A stretch of DNA of 64,000 nt, from contig JBITNC010000001.1 in the NCBI GenBank assembly GCA_050084985.1, forward strand, positions 33,294,001-33,358,000, read 5' to 3'. Position 1 is the first letter of the stretch; every line of letters starts with the position of its first letter. Shown in pieces: positions 21,874-33,479 of this stretch. Made by a program: the position numbers and the translations under genes. The notes below the pieces were generated by a model. That model had not been told where the DNA came from. It was given only the letters and a program-made list of their open reading frames with translations, and ran no database searches. Source of the DNA: Nageia nagi. Its lineage: Eukaryota; Pinophyta.

Positions 21874-23745
21874 CTATCTTATGGAAGGAAATTGTCTTGG
21901 TGGAAAGAACCTCATGCCATGATTATTTCTATAGAATTTGGCAATGTGTCCATATTCATGATAGTTGTAACACTCAACTGGATACTCCATTAGTGGGCCG
22001 AATGCATTCCTAGTAACAAAGGTTCTTGGAGTGATATTATACTTACATTTAGAAATTTTATGTCCATACGCATTACATTTGAAACAGTATCCATTGAAGG
22101 GATGGATGTAGTTATTATATTCCTGAGTACTTCTTGGTCTTGCATAGGGTCTTCTTCTGGAATGCACTTGAGTGAAGCCATCATCCTCCAGTCCTGAGCT
22201 ATCTTCCTTATTCTTGGTTTCTTTTATGTTTTCCCTTTTTGGGTCATTGGAAGATTGTCCTTGTTCATATCCCAGACCAGATTTATCAGAAAACATTCTT
22301 TGACTTTAATGATTTCATTGAGTTTAGTCGACCTTCCTTCTAGATATTCAAGAGAGCTGATTTTCTTGGTGACTTCCTCTAGTTGCATACGTAGCCTAGT
22401 TATTTCTTCTTCAAGCTTACTGCAATTTTTAACTTTCATAAGAAGCTGTTCCTCCAAACTCTCATTTATCCTCTTAGATTCTTCCACTTCTATTTTTAAG
22501 TTTTCTATAATATTACTTGCATCATCAAACCTTTTTTAGAGTTTCTTATTTTTCTTTATTTCTTTATTCAGTTCATTCAATGCTGTTATTAGTTCTTCTT
22601 CAAGATCAATCTCAATCTCATAGTCATTTTCTTCATCTATCTCTTCCTTTTTATGTTCTTGGTCATTTTGATTATCTTCATTCAGTTTCTCTTCAAATGC
22701 CATAAACAATGCTCCATTGTATTCTTTTTATGATTCATTACTGGAATCATCATCAGTGGGGCCTTCATTTCTAGATATGAAGCTCTGTCTATTTGACCTT
22801 CTATTTCGAGCATGAGATTTCATTTTGTGTTTTTCTCAAAATATGATTCTTGATCATCTTTATCAATTTTTCTATATGGACATTTTGAAATGAAATGACC
22901 AATACCACCACAGTTAAAACATTTAAACGGTAGCTTGCCTTTATATTTACCTTTTCCCCTTTTTAGCTTTCTAACAAAATTTGCTTCTACTTCATCAGAT
23001 TGTTACTCATCATCAGAATCTATTTTGGCTTTGGTACTGTTATTGGCTTTAAACACTGCTTCCTTTTCTGAATGTTTTGCTTTTCTAATCCTCATTTCAT
23101 AAGCAGTCAGCGATCCATGCATTTCATCCATGCTAAAAGTTTTCAAATTTTTTGCTTCTTCAATAGTAGACACCTTTGAATCAAAGCGAGATGTGAGAGA
23201 TCGCAGTACCTTTTTTACAATGACATGATCTTCAATTTCTTCCCCAAGACCTTTGATTGCATTAGTAATTTCATTTACTCTCAACATGTATGCTTCAATG
23301 GTTTCATCTTCATTCATCTTTAGAACTTCAAATTGAGCTCTATGAGTTTGGAGTTTTACTTCCTTGACTTTATCATCTCCTTCGTGAATGCTCTTCAACT
23401 TATTCCATGTTTCTTTTGTAGATTTGCACGCCATAACTTTCACCAGTTCACTGTCCATAAGACCACACATTAGGGCATTTCTTGCTTTTGCATCACATTC
23501 AAATGCCTTTCTTTCTACTTCATCTGATGGACCTATAGGGGGAGGAGTGTAACCCCTTTTAACCGCATCCCAAGTACCAAAACCCAATGCACTGAGATAA
23601 GTCTTCATTCGAATTTTCTAGAAAGCATAATTGGTTCCATCAAAGAGAGGTGCCTTGTTAGATGAGAAACCTTCTCTGCTTGCTATAGTGCCACTACCAG
23701 GATCTCCTTAGTTGTTATAGCCTAAGTAGGAACCTTGCTCTGATA
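21874..23745 (-). pseudogene. Element G gag
   Basis: The core (23003-23608, 201 residues) is a UBN2-type gag: TYLSALGFGTWDAVKRG, ALMCGLMDSELVKVMAC, ETWNKLKSIHEGDDKVK, then TSRFDSKVSTIEEAKNL. Upstream, SNKAPLFDGTNYAF is followed by TAG where Trp is usual. A CCHC knuckle CFNCGGIGHFISKC lies at about 22880-22925, then a long coiled coil (22224-22740), then two more knuckles at 21920-22130: CFKCNAYGHKISKC and a broken CYNYHEYGHIAKFY that has lost two Cys. Frames change around 22300 and 22750. No ATG was seen at the very start. Confidence 0.88.
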
Positions 23746-23748
23746 CCA
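23731..23748 (-). other. Element G primer binding site (initiator tRNA-Met)
   Basis: The minus strand reads TGGTATCAGAGCAAGGTT two bases after the LTR end. TGGTATCAGAGC is the standard complement of the plant initiator tRNA-Met 3' end. Confidence 0.93.
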
Positions 23749-23750
23749 AT

Positions 23751-25585
23751 TGTTAGACTTTGAGTGACATTGAGAGGGGGGGTGAATCAGTGTATATAAA
23801 AATAATCAATTTAAGCTTCGTAAATAAAGATAGATTAAAAACTAGAGAAAATTGAGCAAGCAAACCAAGTACATCACACAACACCAAATATAACGAGGTT
23901 CACCAGATTGGCTACATCCCTGAACATGACTGCTTGGACTCCAATCCAAATCTAGTCATTAAAGAAAGCTTACAGATTCATAGCACCAACTATGAAGGGT
24001 AGCACCAACTACCACTTAAATATAGCAGCACCTACTACTTGGAGCACCAACTCTAGCTATCAAGCACCCACTTGATACAACATTCAAAAAGGAGGAAGGA
24101 ATACAGTTCTAGAAGACCCTTAATGGTCTAGCTCTAATGCTCATTGTTTGATCTCTGCACAAAGCTCCAAAGTAACACAGTTAAACAATCACTATCCTCT
24201 CTGCATATTCATTTTCTCACTTCACATACTCTGGATACTCCCCTCTTCCATGCTCTTCCCTCTCCACTACACACTTCTCTACTCACCCTTCTCTCCACTC
24301 TCATTTTTCACACCTTCTTCGATCCACTCTCCACCTCTTCCATGCTATTACCTTCACTTCACCATGTCTCTACTCACCCATTTTCCCTAAATCTACAATC
24401 CACTCTTCACATCCATTCCTAAAAACTGTTACACATCAAGAAAACCCCTCACTAAACTGTTCCTGTCATCACACATTATCAAAAACAAACTGAAAAGGAA
24501 TCTTTATTTGTAACTACTCTTGCACTAAGAGAGTTCACTATCTGAGACTGCAACTACTATAATTGATGAACGTTCCTCTTGCTCAAACAAATTTATTCAG
24601 ACAAATGTAGCTCTTTCTCCATTGATTTTGAAGATTTGATAGTATCTAATTTTTAGTTCCAGAGTCTCTTTCTATAGCCTAGAGATTGACTAGCTTACCA
24701 GATGTTTATTGTATAGACCATGATGTCATCATCTCTGGACTCTGGAAGAAAGTTCCAAGGTATTTGCATGGCCTTTTGAACTTTTCAACACCAACTGCTA
24801 ATGTCATCTTCTTTGGAATCTGAAAGTAGAGTAAAATGCTTCCCGTGATGTTCAAACTTTGATCTTCGAACTTTTATCTTTGGACTTTTATCTCCAGACT
24901 TTTATCTCCAGAATTTTATCTCTGAACTTTTATCTCTGGACTTTTATCTTTAGACTTTTATCTTCGACTTTTCTCTCCAAAATTTTATCTCCAGACTTTT
25001 ATCTTCGGACTTTTATCTCTAGAACTTTTATCTTCGAACTTTTATCTCTAGACTTTTATCTCTGGACTTTTCTCTTCGAACTTTTCTCTTTGAACTTTTA
25101 TCTCCGAACTTTTATCTCTGGACTTTTATCTTTGCACTTTTATCTCTACACTTTTATCTTCGCACTTTTATCTCTGGACTTTTATCTTCGCACTTTTATC
25201 TCCAGACTTTTATCTCTGAACTTTTATCTCTAGACTTTTCTCTCTGGACTTTTATCTCCAGACTTTTATCTTCGGACTTTTATCTTCGCACTTTTATCTC
25301 CGCACTTTTATTCACCCCTTGCTGACCTCATCATCTCTGGAACCCAGTTTCATTCAAAAATGTGAACATCATTCTTCCCATGATGTCATCTTCATGCTTC
25401 TGGAATGCTCTACTCACTTTCTTCGGAACCTAGTTTTTTTTAACAACTGAGCTTTTATTATTTCATTCCGGAATGCTTAATTTACTGACCCTAGCTTTTC
25501 AATTCTCCTTGCTGACCTCATCACCTTCGAAACCCGGTCTTTACCAAAACCACGTGTTGACAACAATGACAATCACACATGCTCA
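23751..25585 (-). repeat. Element G 5' LTR
   Basis: 1835 bp, starting TGTTAGACTTTGAGTGAC and ending CACACATGCTCA on the plus strand. Apart from length change in the 14-bp array it aligns throughout with 16567-18384. Short Ser/His-rich ORFs that appear in both LTRs (near 17025 and 24144) are copies of the same non-coding sequence. Confidence 0.92.
24857..25312 (-). repeat. 14-bp tandem array in the 5' LTR of G
   Basis: About 32-33 copies of the same 14-bp unit as in the other LTR. The order of variants (CCAGA, TTCGA, TCTGA endings) differs between the two arrays, so units have been gained or lost since insertion or the array evolves by slippage. Confidence 0.92.
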
Positions 25586-25587
25586 AA

Positions 25588-26652
25588 GTTAGCTAGGATA
25601 TATTCAATTGCTATGATCTCTAATAGTAGTGGGATATGAGAAGATTAGTCTAAATAGAAAACAAGTGTGATTCTTTTAAAAAAAATCTCACTATTAGATG
25701 CCATCTATGCTTTAAAACTAACTTTGATTTAAAATTACTATGTGTACCCAACATGAAAAAAGGTAAACATTTTTCTTGATAATTGATTTGGTTACTTGAT
25801 TGGATTTATACTTATCTGATATCAAATGGACTTATCCAAAGAAGATATTACTTATCTAATTATTAATAATGTTACCCAATTAAAGGCAACTTTACTTGAT
25901 AAAAGATAATGCTACTCAATGGTTTATCACTTTTCTTGATTAAGTATTTATTTATCCAATACATTTCAAGGTTACTCAATGACATATTATCTTCTTCGAT
26001 GACTCTAAACCTCACCCAACAAAGCTTATGTAATAAAGTTAAAGCCTACCTAATGGTATTTTTTTGTACCTATGATAAAAAGTTTACCCAATAAGGATTT
26101 ATCTTACTCGATGATTATAAGCCTTACCTAATAAGGGATTAGCCAATATTATATAAAAACTTATAGGGATAAAATATTCCTCCTCTTTGTTTGATCATCA
26201 ATGGGTAAAACTTCTTAAGGTAAAGAAAATAAGACATGTGGATTTCAAATTCTCTTTGGTAAAAATAAAATGGATAGGTAATATTGGAGTAAAACACAAG
26301 CTCTTACTGGGACAATTACTAAGGAAGATATGAAGTCCTTAAGAACCATCATTATCTTTTTGTTTTCTTTTTAAGAAAATAAAATTTACATATATGTACA
26401 CCTATTTTAAAAATATACAATATACTACAAGGTTAGGATTGCTTCTCAACACTAATGCTATTTGGGTATGGATCAAGTGATAATTAAATAAATTAATAAC
26501 CTGTATGTATTTAACCAATAATGATTATATTTGTATTATTTCATGACTTGTTCAATACAATTATTTGAAAATATATCATATTAATATAATCATGTTGTTA
26601 TTCAAGGCCTAACCATTTCTTCAAAAATCAAATTTGACCTTTCGCTAATATG
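25588..26652. other. No gene; probable continuation of the J LTR with degenerate periodic motif
   Basis: This is the far flank of the G insertion, so before G arrived it was contiguous with 16566. No ORF of note occurs. From about 25770 to 26135 the words TTACTCGAT, TTACCCAAT, TTACTCAAT and TTATCTAAT recur every 20-35 bases. 26136-26652 is AT-rich with nothing further recognised. Confidence 0.4.
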
Positions 26653-27550
26653 TGTAGACACCCAAAAATGACCCCTCTTTTGATAGACAAAATAAGGGAA
26701 AAAAATTAAAAGCATTATAATAAATGCCAAATACCAACATTCGATATGGGATGTTCATCAATTAAGCCAAATGCTAGCATCCGATACCTAGATGTGACAA
26801 CTCTATGATTGGAAAAATCAAAATAAAAAATGGTAAGTTGTTAAATGGTTTGGCTTCAAAGATAATGGCTCAAGGATGAATCATTATAAATAATGCATGT
26901 TTGAACTTTGGATTGCAACCATGAAAAGAGTAGATAAACTTTTTTATCCTGCTTCTATCTCCAAAATGGGAACTTTTCCAATTTTTTGAGTCTATAAATA
27001 AAACCTTTATCATTGGAGTAAGGGATCTAAATTTAAAGTAAAGAAGCTCTAACAAAATTCATCTATAACCTTAGTGAGTTGAATACTTTAGTTTTGTACT
27101 TTTACATGTTCATTTTATTTATAATAATATATTTTTACAAGTGAATAGGTATGTTTGATGTGTTTGTTATTCTTATGTGTGTAGGGTCCATAAGTATTAA
27201 AAAATGGAGCTATTAAGGATATTCAGATGGAGAATATCAAAGAATATATACAATTTCACAAGGATAAATATTTAAATTTCACAATTTTAAATACAAAAAT
27301 ACCAATGATTGGGGTTTGGACATCAATAACCAATATCAAATGTTGAAGACTACCCTAGGACATTGGTGACTCTGTAAATGACCATAGAGGCCCAAAACCC
27401 ATTTTGTAAAAGCCCTTATAGCAAGGTACAATGAATTCATATGTTAATAACTATAAAATTGATGTCTATATATTTAATAATAATAAAATAAATATTTATC
27501 TTAAAATTATTTATCTTGTTAACTAACAAAGTTGCTTTTTAAAAGGTACA
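26653..27550 (+). repeat. Element B 5' LTR
   Basis: Begins TGTAGACACCCAAAAATGA and ends GGTACA, three bases before the PBS. The start resembles that of the D LTR (TGTAGACAATCTAAAAATGA). It includes a TATA box near 26992. An alternative, later start is TGTGACAACTC at 26793. No second copy is in the window, so the outer end is less sure than the inner end. Confidence 0.6.
26992..27003 (+). promoter_or_regulatory. TATA box of element B LTR
   Basis: CTATAAATAAAA in the LTR, same spelling and orientation relative to the element as the TATA box of A (CTATAAATACAAG). Confidence 0.6.
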
Positions 27551-27553
27551 TTT

Positions 27554-27573
27554 TGGAGCTAGAAGGAGGGCCC
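27554..27573 (+). other. Element B primer binding site
   Basis: TGGAGCTAGAAGGAGGGCCC, after a TTT spacer from the LTR end. It differs at one base from the PBS of A (TGGTGCTAGAAGG...). Confidence 0.75.
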
Positions 27574-29290
27574 ATCATATGCAGATGATATTAGTGATAA
27601 AATGTAGGAATTTTTTTTATTTTTTTATTATTATTATTTTAGTTTACATATTATGGTGTTGAGTTTGATTATTTTTATTTTTTCTATTTTTTTCTAGGTT
27701 CAAGTTATACAATCTCTAATGATTGGGTATCAAAAATCGATGACTAGATAAGGATGTTAGTAATTGAGTTGGAATGCCAACATTCAAAAGATATATGTGT
27801 ATTTTTTACTTCTCATCGATACAACAAGTGCAATGTAGTAACCTAAGGATGAGAATTGGGAATGAACACCTTGTTTGCAATCCCTTTTCTCAATGTGCAT
27901 GTAAGAAAGGGTAGTTAATATTAATGATAAAATGCATTTAACATTTTTTATTATTTAGTTTTTTAAGTTCCCTTTACTTATCTATTGGGTAGGGATTGTA
28001 CAAAGCAAAACACTTCACATAATATTTTTTCCTTCACATCCAACTATGATCTCCCTTTGTGTTGAAAAGTGATTTGAGATGACCAGAATGGATTAGATAG
28101 AAAATGGGTAAATGGACCTTTTCCTTTTTCTTATCATCACATTAACTTGGTAAATGAATCTACACTAAGTTACTTCCACACTTAAAAGGGGTAATTAACT
28201 ATCATTAAACTTGGAATAAACTTAAGATGAATGAATTGTGTTTAATGTAGAGTAGGATGCATTAAATTAGTTAATGAAGTTTATCGTTATGTTCACATAT
28301 TAGAACTATTTACTTGTCTTCCCTTACTATGCTGAGAGGTAGTTGAAGGTGATTTTGGCTTGTAAAGAGAGGAAAAGAACTTACACATTAATACTCTTAC
28401 TTATCTTCCCTTACCATGCCATAAGGTAGTAGAATATGATTATGATTTGTAATAAGGGGGAAATAATTTACATTCAAAGTAAATTTATTCACATTAAAGG
28501 CTGCTTACTTGTTTTCCCTTAGCACATCAAGAGGTGATTGAAGGTCATTATGATTAATAAGGAGAGGGAATAAATCACACTTTAATAATTCCACTATTGG
28601 AAGGATTAATGAACCTCATTAAATGGTAATGAATTTCATGGTTTATCTAGATCAAGTTATACACTAATTAAAATATTATTTGAATCACATAAAAAAATGT
28701 TCAATCAATGCACATGTATGTTTGCAAGGGTTAGAATTTGCATCTATAAGTATTTTATTTTAGTTAAATACATATTAATAAGGCCTGGTAAAATGAACAT
28801 AAATGAGTTGGATGTCATTACCAACCATTTATTCATATTCTCTTATGTTCCCATTGATAAAATATAATGAGCCTTAGAGCCAAAACCTGGAGATGAATAC
28901 AAGGTTTATAGGTTAGAACTCATTACTTTTGGCTTAAAAATATAAAAAAGAGTTTTATACTTGTATTTAATCATCAAGGTTGTTATCAATGGCATCCCTT
29001 TAACTCTATTACACTAAGGGGATTACTTTAAGTACCAAGTTGTTACTTAGCCATAGATAGCCTAGTGGCATTACTAGCCTACCTTGATTAAACACTTAAC
29101 TAGATAAACCATTCTAAGAAAACAAAAAAGATTAAAACATAAAATTCACATCATTTATATTAAAAATATTAATTGAATATGCCAAAAGATGAAAAAAGAT
29201 AATCACACTAAAAAGGTAAGTATTCTTATAGATTATTCATGCAGTTAGTTATTTTTTTCATAAACATAAGCTCAAAAGATAAAAATAGAA
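27574..29290 (+). other. Element B 5' leader, non-coding, with tandem modules
   Basis: No ORF of note. Three diverged copies of a module with TTCCCTTA, AGGTAGTTGAAGGTGAT-like and TAAAGAGAGG-like blocks occur at about 28317-28372, 28397-28455 and 28508-28570, and a GAGATGACCAGAATGG block at 28077. They correspond, in opposite orientation, to the modules at 8340-8990 in A. Confidence 0.6.
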
Positions 29291-30862
29291 GTGCTATGTT
29301 CAATGCTTGATTTCTTTTAATTTATTAAAAATACAAAAAAAAAAAAAGATAAATTAGTTCATACTCATTCTCAAAAGACTCATTAGGAACAAGAACCATA
29401 TTATGAATACTATCTAGAAGAAATAGAAAGTAATAGGTAAAGTAGGAATCATTCAAGAAGAGAAATTCCTCAAAGTACAAATCTTGAAGTTTTCTCAAAA
29501 CCTATTGATGATCATTTAAATATGATCAAAAAACATCTAACACAACTAATAATTCTTCATTATTTTCATGCCCATATTCTTCCTCTAGATCTAGAATATT
29601 TAAGAGAAGATAAATAAGTAATCAATAATGTGAAAGATAATGAAGAAAAGAACATACCTCTCTCACAAGCCCATTTGACTGACACTAGTTTCAAAAAGGT
29701 CCTTATAAACCAAATTATAATCATTTCACATGCTACCTACCAAAGTGATGTTTAGTTCAATAATATTTAAGAATAGATGATTCTAATCCTTCCATAATAT
29801 CTAGGCAAATAGAAGAATTTGATGACTGAACATCTATACATATAACTACTCCAATGACAGAGTCAAGACATCACTTCAAAGTATATGATAATCTTTTCAT
29901 GTTTTAAAATAAAATATGCCAAATCCTTTTACTTATATAACACCTAAAGAATATTTTAATGTAAAGGATAAGCACAACCCAACAAAGTTTAAGTTGTAAG
30001 AAATACCTCCTTATTCGTATAGGAAAGAGTATCCACTCTAATGTAATATACAACAACAACAATGATAAAGGTTAGCTCCTAATGATCAAGGTGTGCAACA
30101 AAACAAAAAACCCATTAGGTTTATTGAATAACATTAGTTACAAGCACACCTATGTTCAATTTACATAAAAATAAATCAACAACAATGCATGGTAATAAGC
30201 ATTCAAAATCAACATAGACATAATCAAATGTTTGATAGAGATATAAGAGGAAAACCTAAAGCATGATCTTTGTCACCATGTGGTCATTAAGATTATAGGT
30301 ATCAATATCCTTATCTATCTAAGAAAAAATAATTTTCACTTAAAATCAATAAAATGAACTTCAAAAGTATCACTTTCCTCCACACAAAGATAAAGGATAA
30401 CCATACAACCCTCCAAGACCATAATTACCTCTACAACCTCCCCATCAACCTCCACCTCACTCTCCACCACATATTAGGGTTTATTATGATGCTAAGATAC
30501 CTTCTAAATAAGTATACAAATTAATCCCAAGGTTTGAAGAAATAAAAGATCATAAGAATAAAGAATATCCTATGTATCCTCAAAATTAACTAGAAGAAAG
30601 GGATGACTTTTTAAAAGGTTAAAGGAAATTGAAAGAGAATTATGCATGTAGGATAACCAAAAGGTATTGTATGAAATAATTTGTAATAACCACATTAATC
30701 ATAGTATCCTCAAAAAGGATATTCCTTTTAAATTTGAAATTCCTAAAATTGAACCATTTAAATGAAAAGAAGATCCCAAAAAACATCTAAGATTATTCAA
30801 ATATTCAAGCTATATCATTTGGATGATGATGACTTAATGTTATGTTGATCTAAATTAAATCA
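29290..30862 (+). pseudogene. Element B gag, N-terminal and core part
   Basis: Heavily decayed. The N-terminal part can be read only in fragments. Close to the end, about 30690-30862, the frame reads IPFKFEIPKIEPFK, a TGA, KEDPKKHLRLF, then DDDDLMLC, which matches A at LPKIESFKGREDPKEHLRKF and NDDSLMLH. The 5' LTR of K begins directly after this. Confidence 0.7.
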
Positions 30863-31573
30863 TGTCAAGTTGTTCTCTATAGGAAAAATACTCATTCCAA
30901 AGGTATATATGCTTGGAGATAGACCAAAGACTAAAATCTAAAGTTGATTGGTATACAGAACTACACCATTGATAGTGTGCAACATTGTTCCTAGGACATT
31001 AATGGCATGCATCTTGATGAGTTGGTAGGGGAAGTTAAAGGGACATCAGCATTTTGGGAGCTGAGTGGTTTAGGATCTTTAACCAACATCTTGGAGATGT
31101 TTGTAGGCTTATTTAATGATGTGATACTCTCTTATTTAACATGAATAGAAAATAATAGAGTTTTAAAGAGTTTTGAGATTATACAAATTTGAAGAAAGAC
31201 CAAGAGTCATTCCAAAATTTTGTAGTTCTAAATTTATTTTTCTTGCTATAGGAGATTGTCGTAGTGTTGTAAAAATGGTATTAACATTTTCATCATGGCA
31301 TTTTCTCTATATGTATGCAATATTGTAATGTACATAGATAATGAGAAGAGAAGGATCCAATTCCACATTGCATTAGCCCACATTGGGTGAACCAGGGTAA
31401 ATCATTACGTTAATCTTATTATGTGGTTTGAGGTTGTTAGTTTGGATTTTTACATTGTACAATTTCAAATTTATATAAAATTTGATGGTTCTCATAATGG
31501 TGACTATTGTTTCATTTGAATATGTAAGTTTGGATCCAAGTATGCTATAAGTATTTAAAAATTACATATCACA
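30863..31573 (+). repeat. Element K 5' LTR
   Basis: Starts TGTCAAGTTGTTCTCTAT and ends CATATCACA directly before the PBS. It aligns over its whole length with 36263-36971. Conserved blocks include TACTCATTCC, AGGGGAAGTT and AAGTATGCTATAAG. Confidence 0.9.
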
Positions 31574-31590
31574 TGGTATCAAAGCTTATG
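31574..31590 (+). other. Element K primer binding site (initiator tRNA-Met)
   Basis: TGGTATCAAAGCTTATG directly after the LTR. It differs from the standard TGGTATCAGAGC at one position (G to A). Confidence 0.88.
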
Positions 31591-31909
31591 TGCATAAAAT
31601 TTGGGCCAAAATTTTGGACATTTTAGGATACCATATGCATGATTTTTGATGTTTTAGAGGAGATATTAATGACCAAAATTTATTCTAGAGGATACTAAGG
31701 TTAGTCAAAGGTGTAAAGTGACAAAAATGGATGATTCAAATGAGCAACAGTCTACTATTTGTACCATGATAATCCAATCTTGAAAAGAGATTTTTAGTAA
31801 TGGAAAATCATTTGGTTGGGTTGTTGGATTCTAGACCAAATTTAAATATCAATCAAAGGCATTAAATGAAGTTGGAAAATCTAATTCATCATCTTCATCA
31901 AATTGAGTT

Positions 31910-32640
31910 CCATTTAAGGTGGAGGCCAAAGTGGACATTCCTACTTTTGGAGGAGAGGTTAATGTTGAAATGTTGAACAATTGGTTGAAATAATTAGAGG
32001 TTTATTTCTAAATTCATAGTGTTATAAATTATATTTATAAAATCTCTTTTCTTAGATTAAATATCAATGTACATGCTTTAGTTTGGTGGGAAATCCATAT
32101 AGAAACTCTTAGTCATGAACACTTATCATAAGTAGCTTCCTAAAATGAATTTAAGGAGTTGTTAATAGATCAATTTTATCCATTAGGATATCATAATAAA
32201 TATTTTATGAAATGGAAATTATTTAGACAACAAAGAGGGAAAATAGTTCAAGAATATACTATAGAATTTAGCAAACTAGCTACTTTGCTCGGGGTTTCAC
32301 TATAAGATCCTCAAAATTTAAGGAAGAACATTGGAGGTTTACATAGTCATTTGCAAAAGACAATCATGTTGTTTCATTCTACTAATTTTGATCAAGTGTG
32401 TGCAAGCACAATACTTAGAGGAGGATGGTAAATCAATAAGATAATATGAATAATTAAAAGAAGGCTTCTAATTCAAGGGGAGGATAAGATAAATGCAAAG
32501 GTAAGCAAGAAACTAAGACTAGTAATATTTCAAAGAAAGAAGGTGATAATAGATATTGTATTCATTGTGACAAACATGGTCATGTTGATGATAAATTTTG
32601 AAAATTACATACAAAATTATATCCATACAAGAGAAAGAAT
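31910..32640 (+). pseudogene. Element K gag
   Basis: Reading through stops: VEAKVDIPTFGGEVNVEML, then RLNINVHALVWWEIH, FYPLGYHNKYFMKWKLF, QEYTIEFSKLATLLGVSL and GGLHSHLQKTIMLFHSTNFD. A knuckle YCIHCDKHGHVDDKF near 32556-32600 has its last Cys replaced by Phe and the next Trp replaced by a stop. Around eight stops are visible. Confidence 0.82.
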
Positions 32641-32789
32641 AAGGAGAAAACTATTGTATGGCTCTTAAATGTGAGGGTATTGATGGAGTTTTAGATGTTG
32701 ATGAGAAACTAAATTATTCAGAAAATAAATTATTCAAACATTCAAAAGGTTGAAGAATCTCAAGATATTGAAGAATAAAGGATTCATTT

Positions 32790-33190
32790 ATTCCACATCA
32801 AAATCCAAATCAAGAAAATAAGAGTTGATTGCATTTTTTATCTAGGTTCTCAAGGAAATTTGATTTCAAAATCTATGGTAAGTAATTTGGGATTGGAAAC
32901 TTCCAACCATCCAAATCCATATCCTTTGGGTTGGGTGCATTATAATGCTAGTTTACAAGTTATTAAATAATGTAAGTTAAGATTTGCTATTTGTGGAAAG
33001 TACATTGATAAAGTAGTGGTTGATGTTGTTCCTTTAGACATTTGTGGTATTATTTTTAGTAACCTTTGTATGTGGAAAAAAGATGTTATTTATTACAAAA
33101 TGTTAAATAAGATATGATTGGTGAAAGATATAAATGTGTTTCTCATTAGTGCACATAAAAGTAGGAAAAATATACCTTTGGTCACTTCTC
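32790..33190 (+). pseudogene. Element K protease
   Basis: The strand DCIFYLGSQGNLISKSMV aligns with the retropepsin active site of this lineage (normally D-x-GSQ-x-NLI), with Asp changed to Tyr. It continues with HPNPYPLGWVHY, CKLRFAICGKYIDKVVVDVV, PLDICGIIF and HKSRKNIPLVTSH, and keeps an open frame over most of its length. The active-site loss makes it dead. Confidence 0.8.
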
Positions 33191-33479
33191 ATTAGGTAAA
33201 ATGCCTTGTAAATGCTTCTAGAATGTTTTTGTTCTAATTATAGTGAAATAGGAGCCTTGGGTGAGGTGAATCTCATGCTATCAATGGTATACAATACTGA
33301 CTATAGGTCATTAATGGTGTGTAGTAGAGAAGAAAAAAAGCAAAATTTGGTCTAGGATTTTACTAACTTATTTACATAGCCATAGGTATTACCTCATATG
33401 CAAGATATACAACATGATATTCAATTTTTACCTAATGCTTCATTGCCCAACATAGCATTGTATTAGAAATTAATTTTGG

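Larger units (their letters stand above)
16567..25585 (-). mobile_element. Element G: Ty1/copia LTR retrotransposon with both LTRs
   Basis: Complete structure on the minus strand: 5' LTR (23751-25585), PBS, gag, protease, integrase, RT, RNase H, PPT, 3' LTR (16567-18384). The order protease-integrase-RT-RNase H defines copia. The pentamer GTTAG lies directly before the left LTR (16562-16566) and again at 25588-25592, two bases after the right LTR, the likely target-site duplication. It inserted into the LTR-like part of J. Over the first 250 bases the two LTRs differ at about 19 positions by my count, mostly transitions. It is the best preserved element here but has about eight stops or frameshifts. 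Confidence 0.93.
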
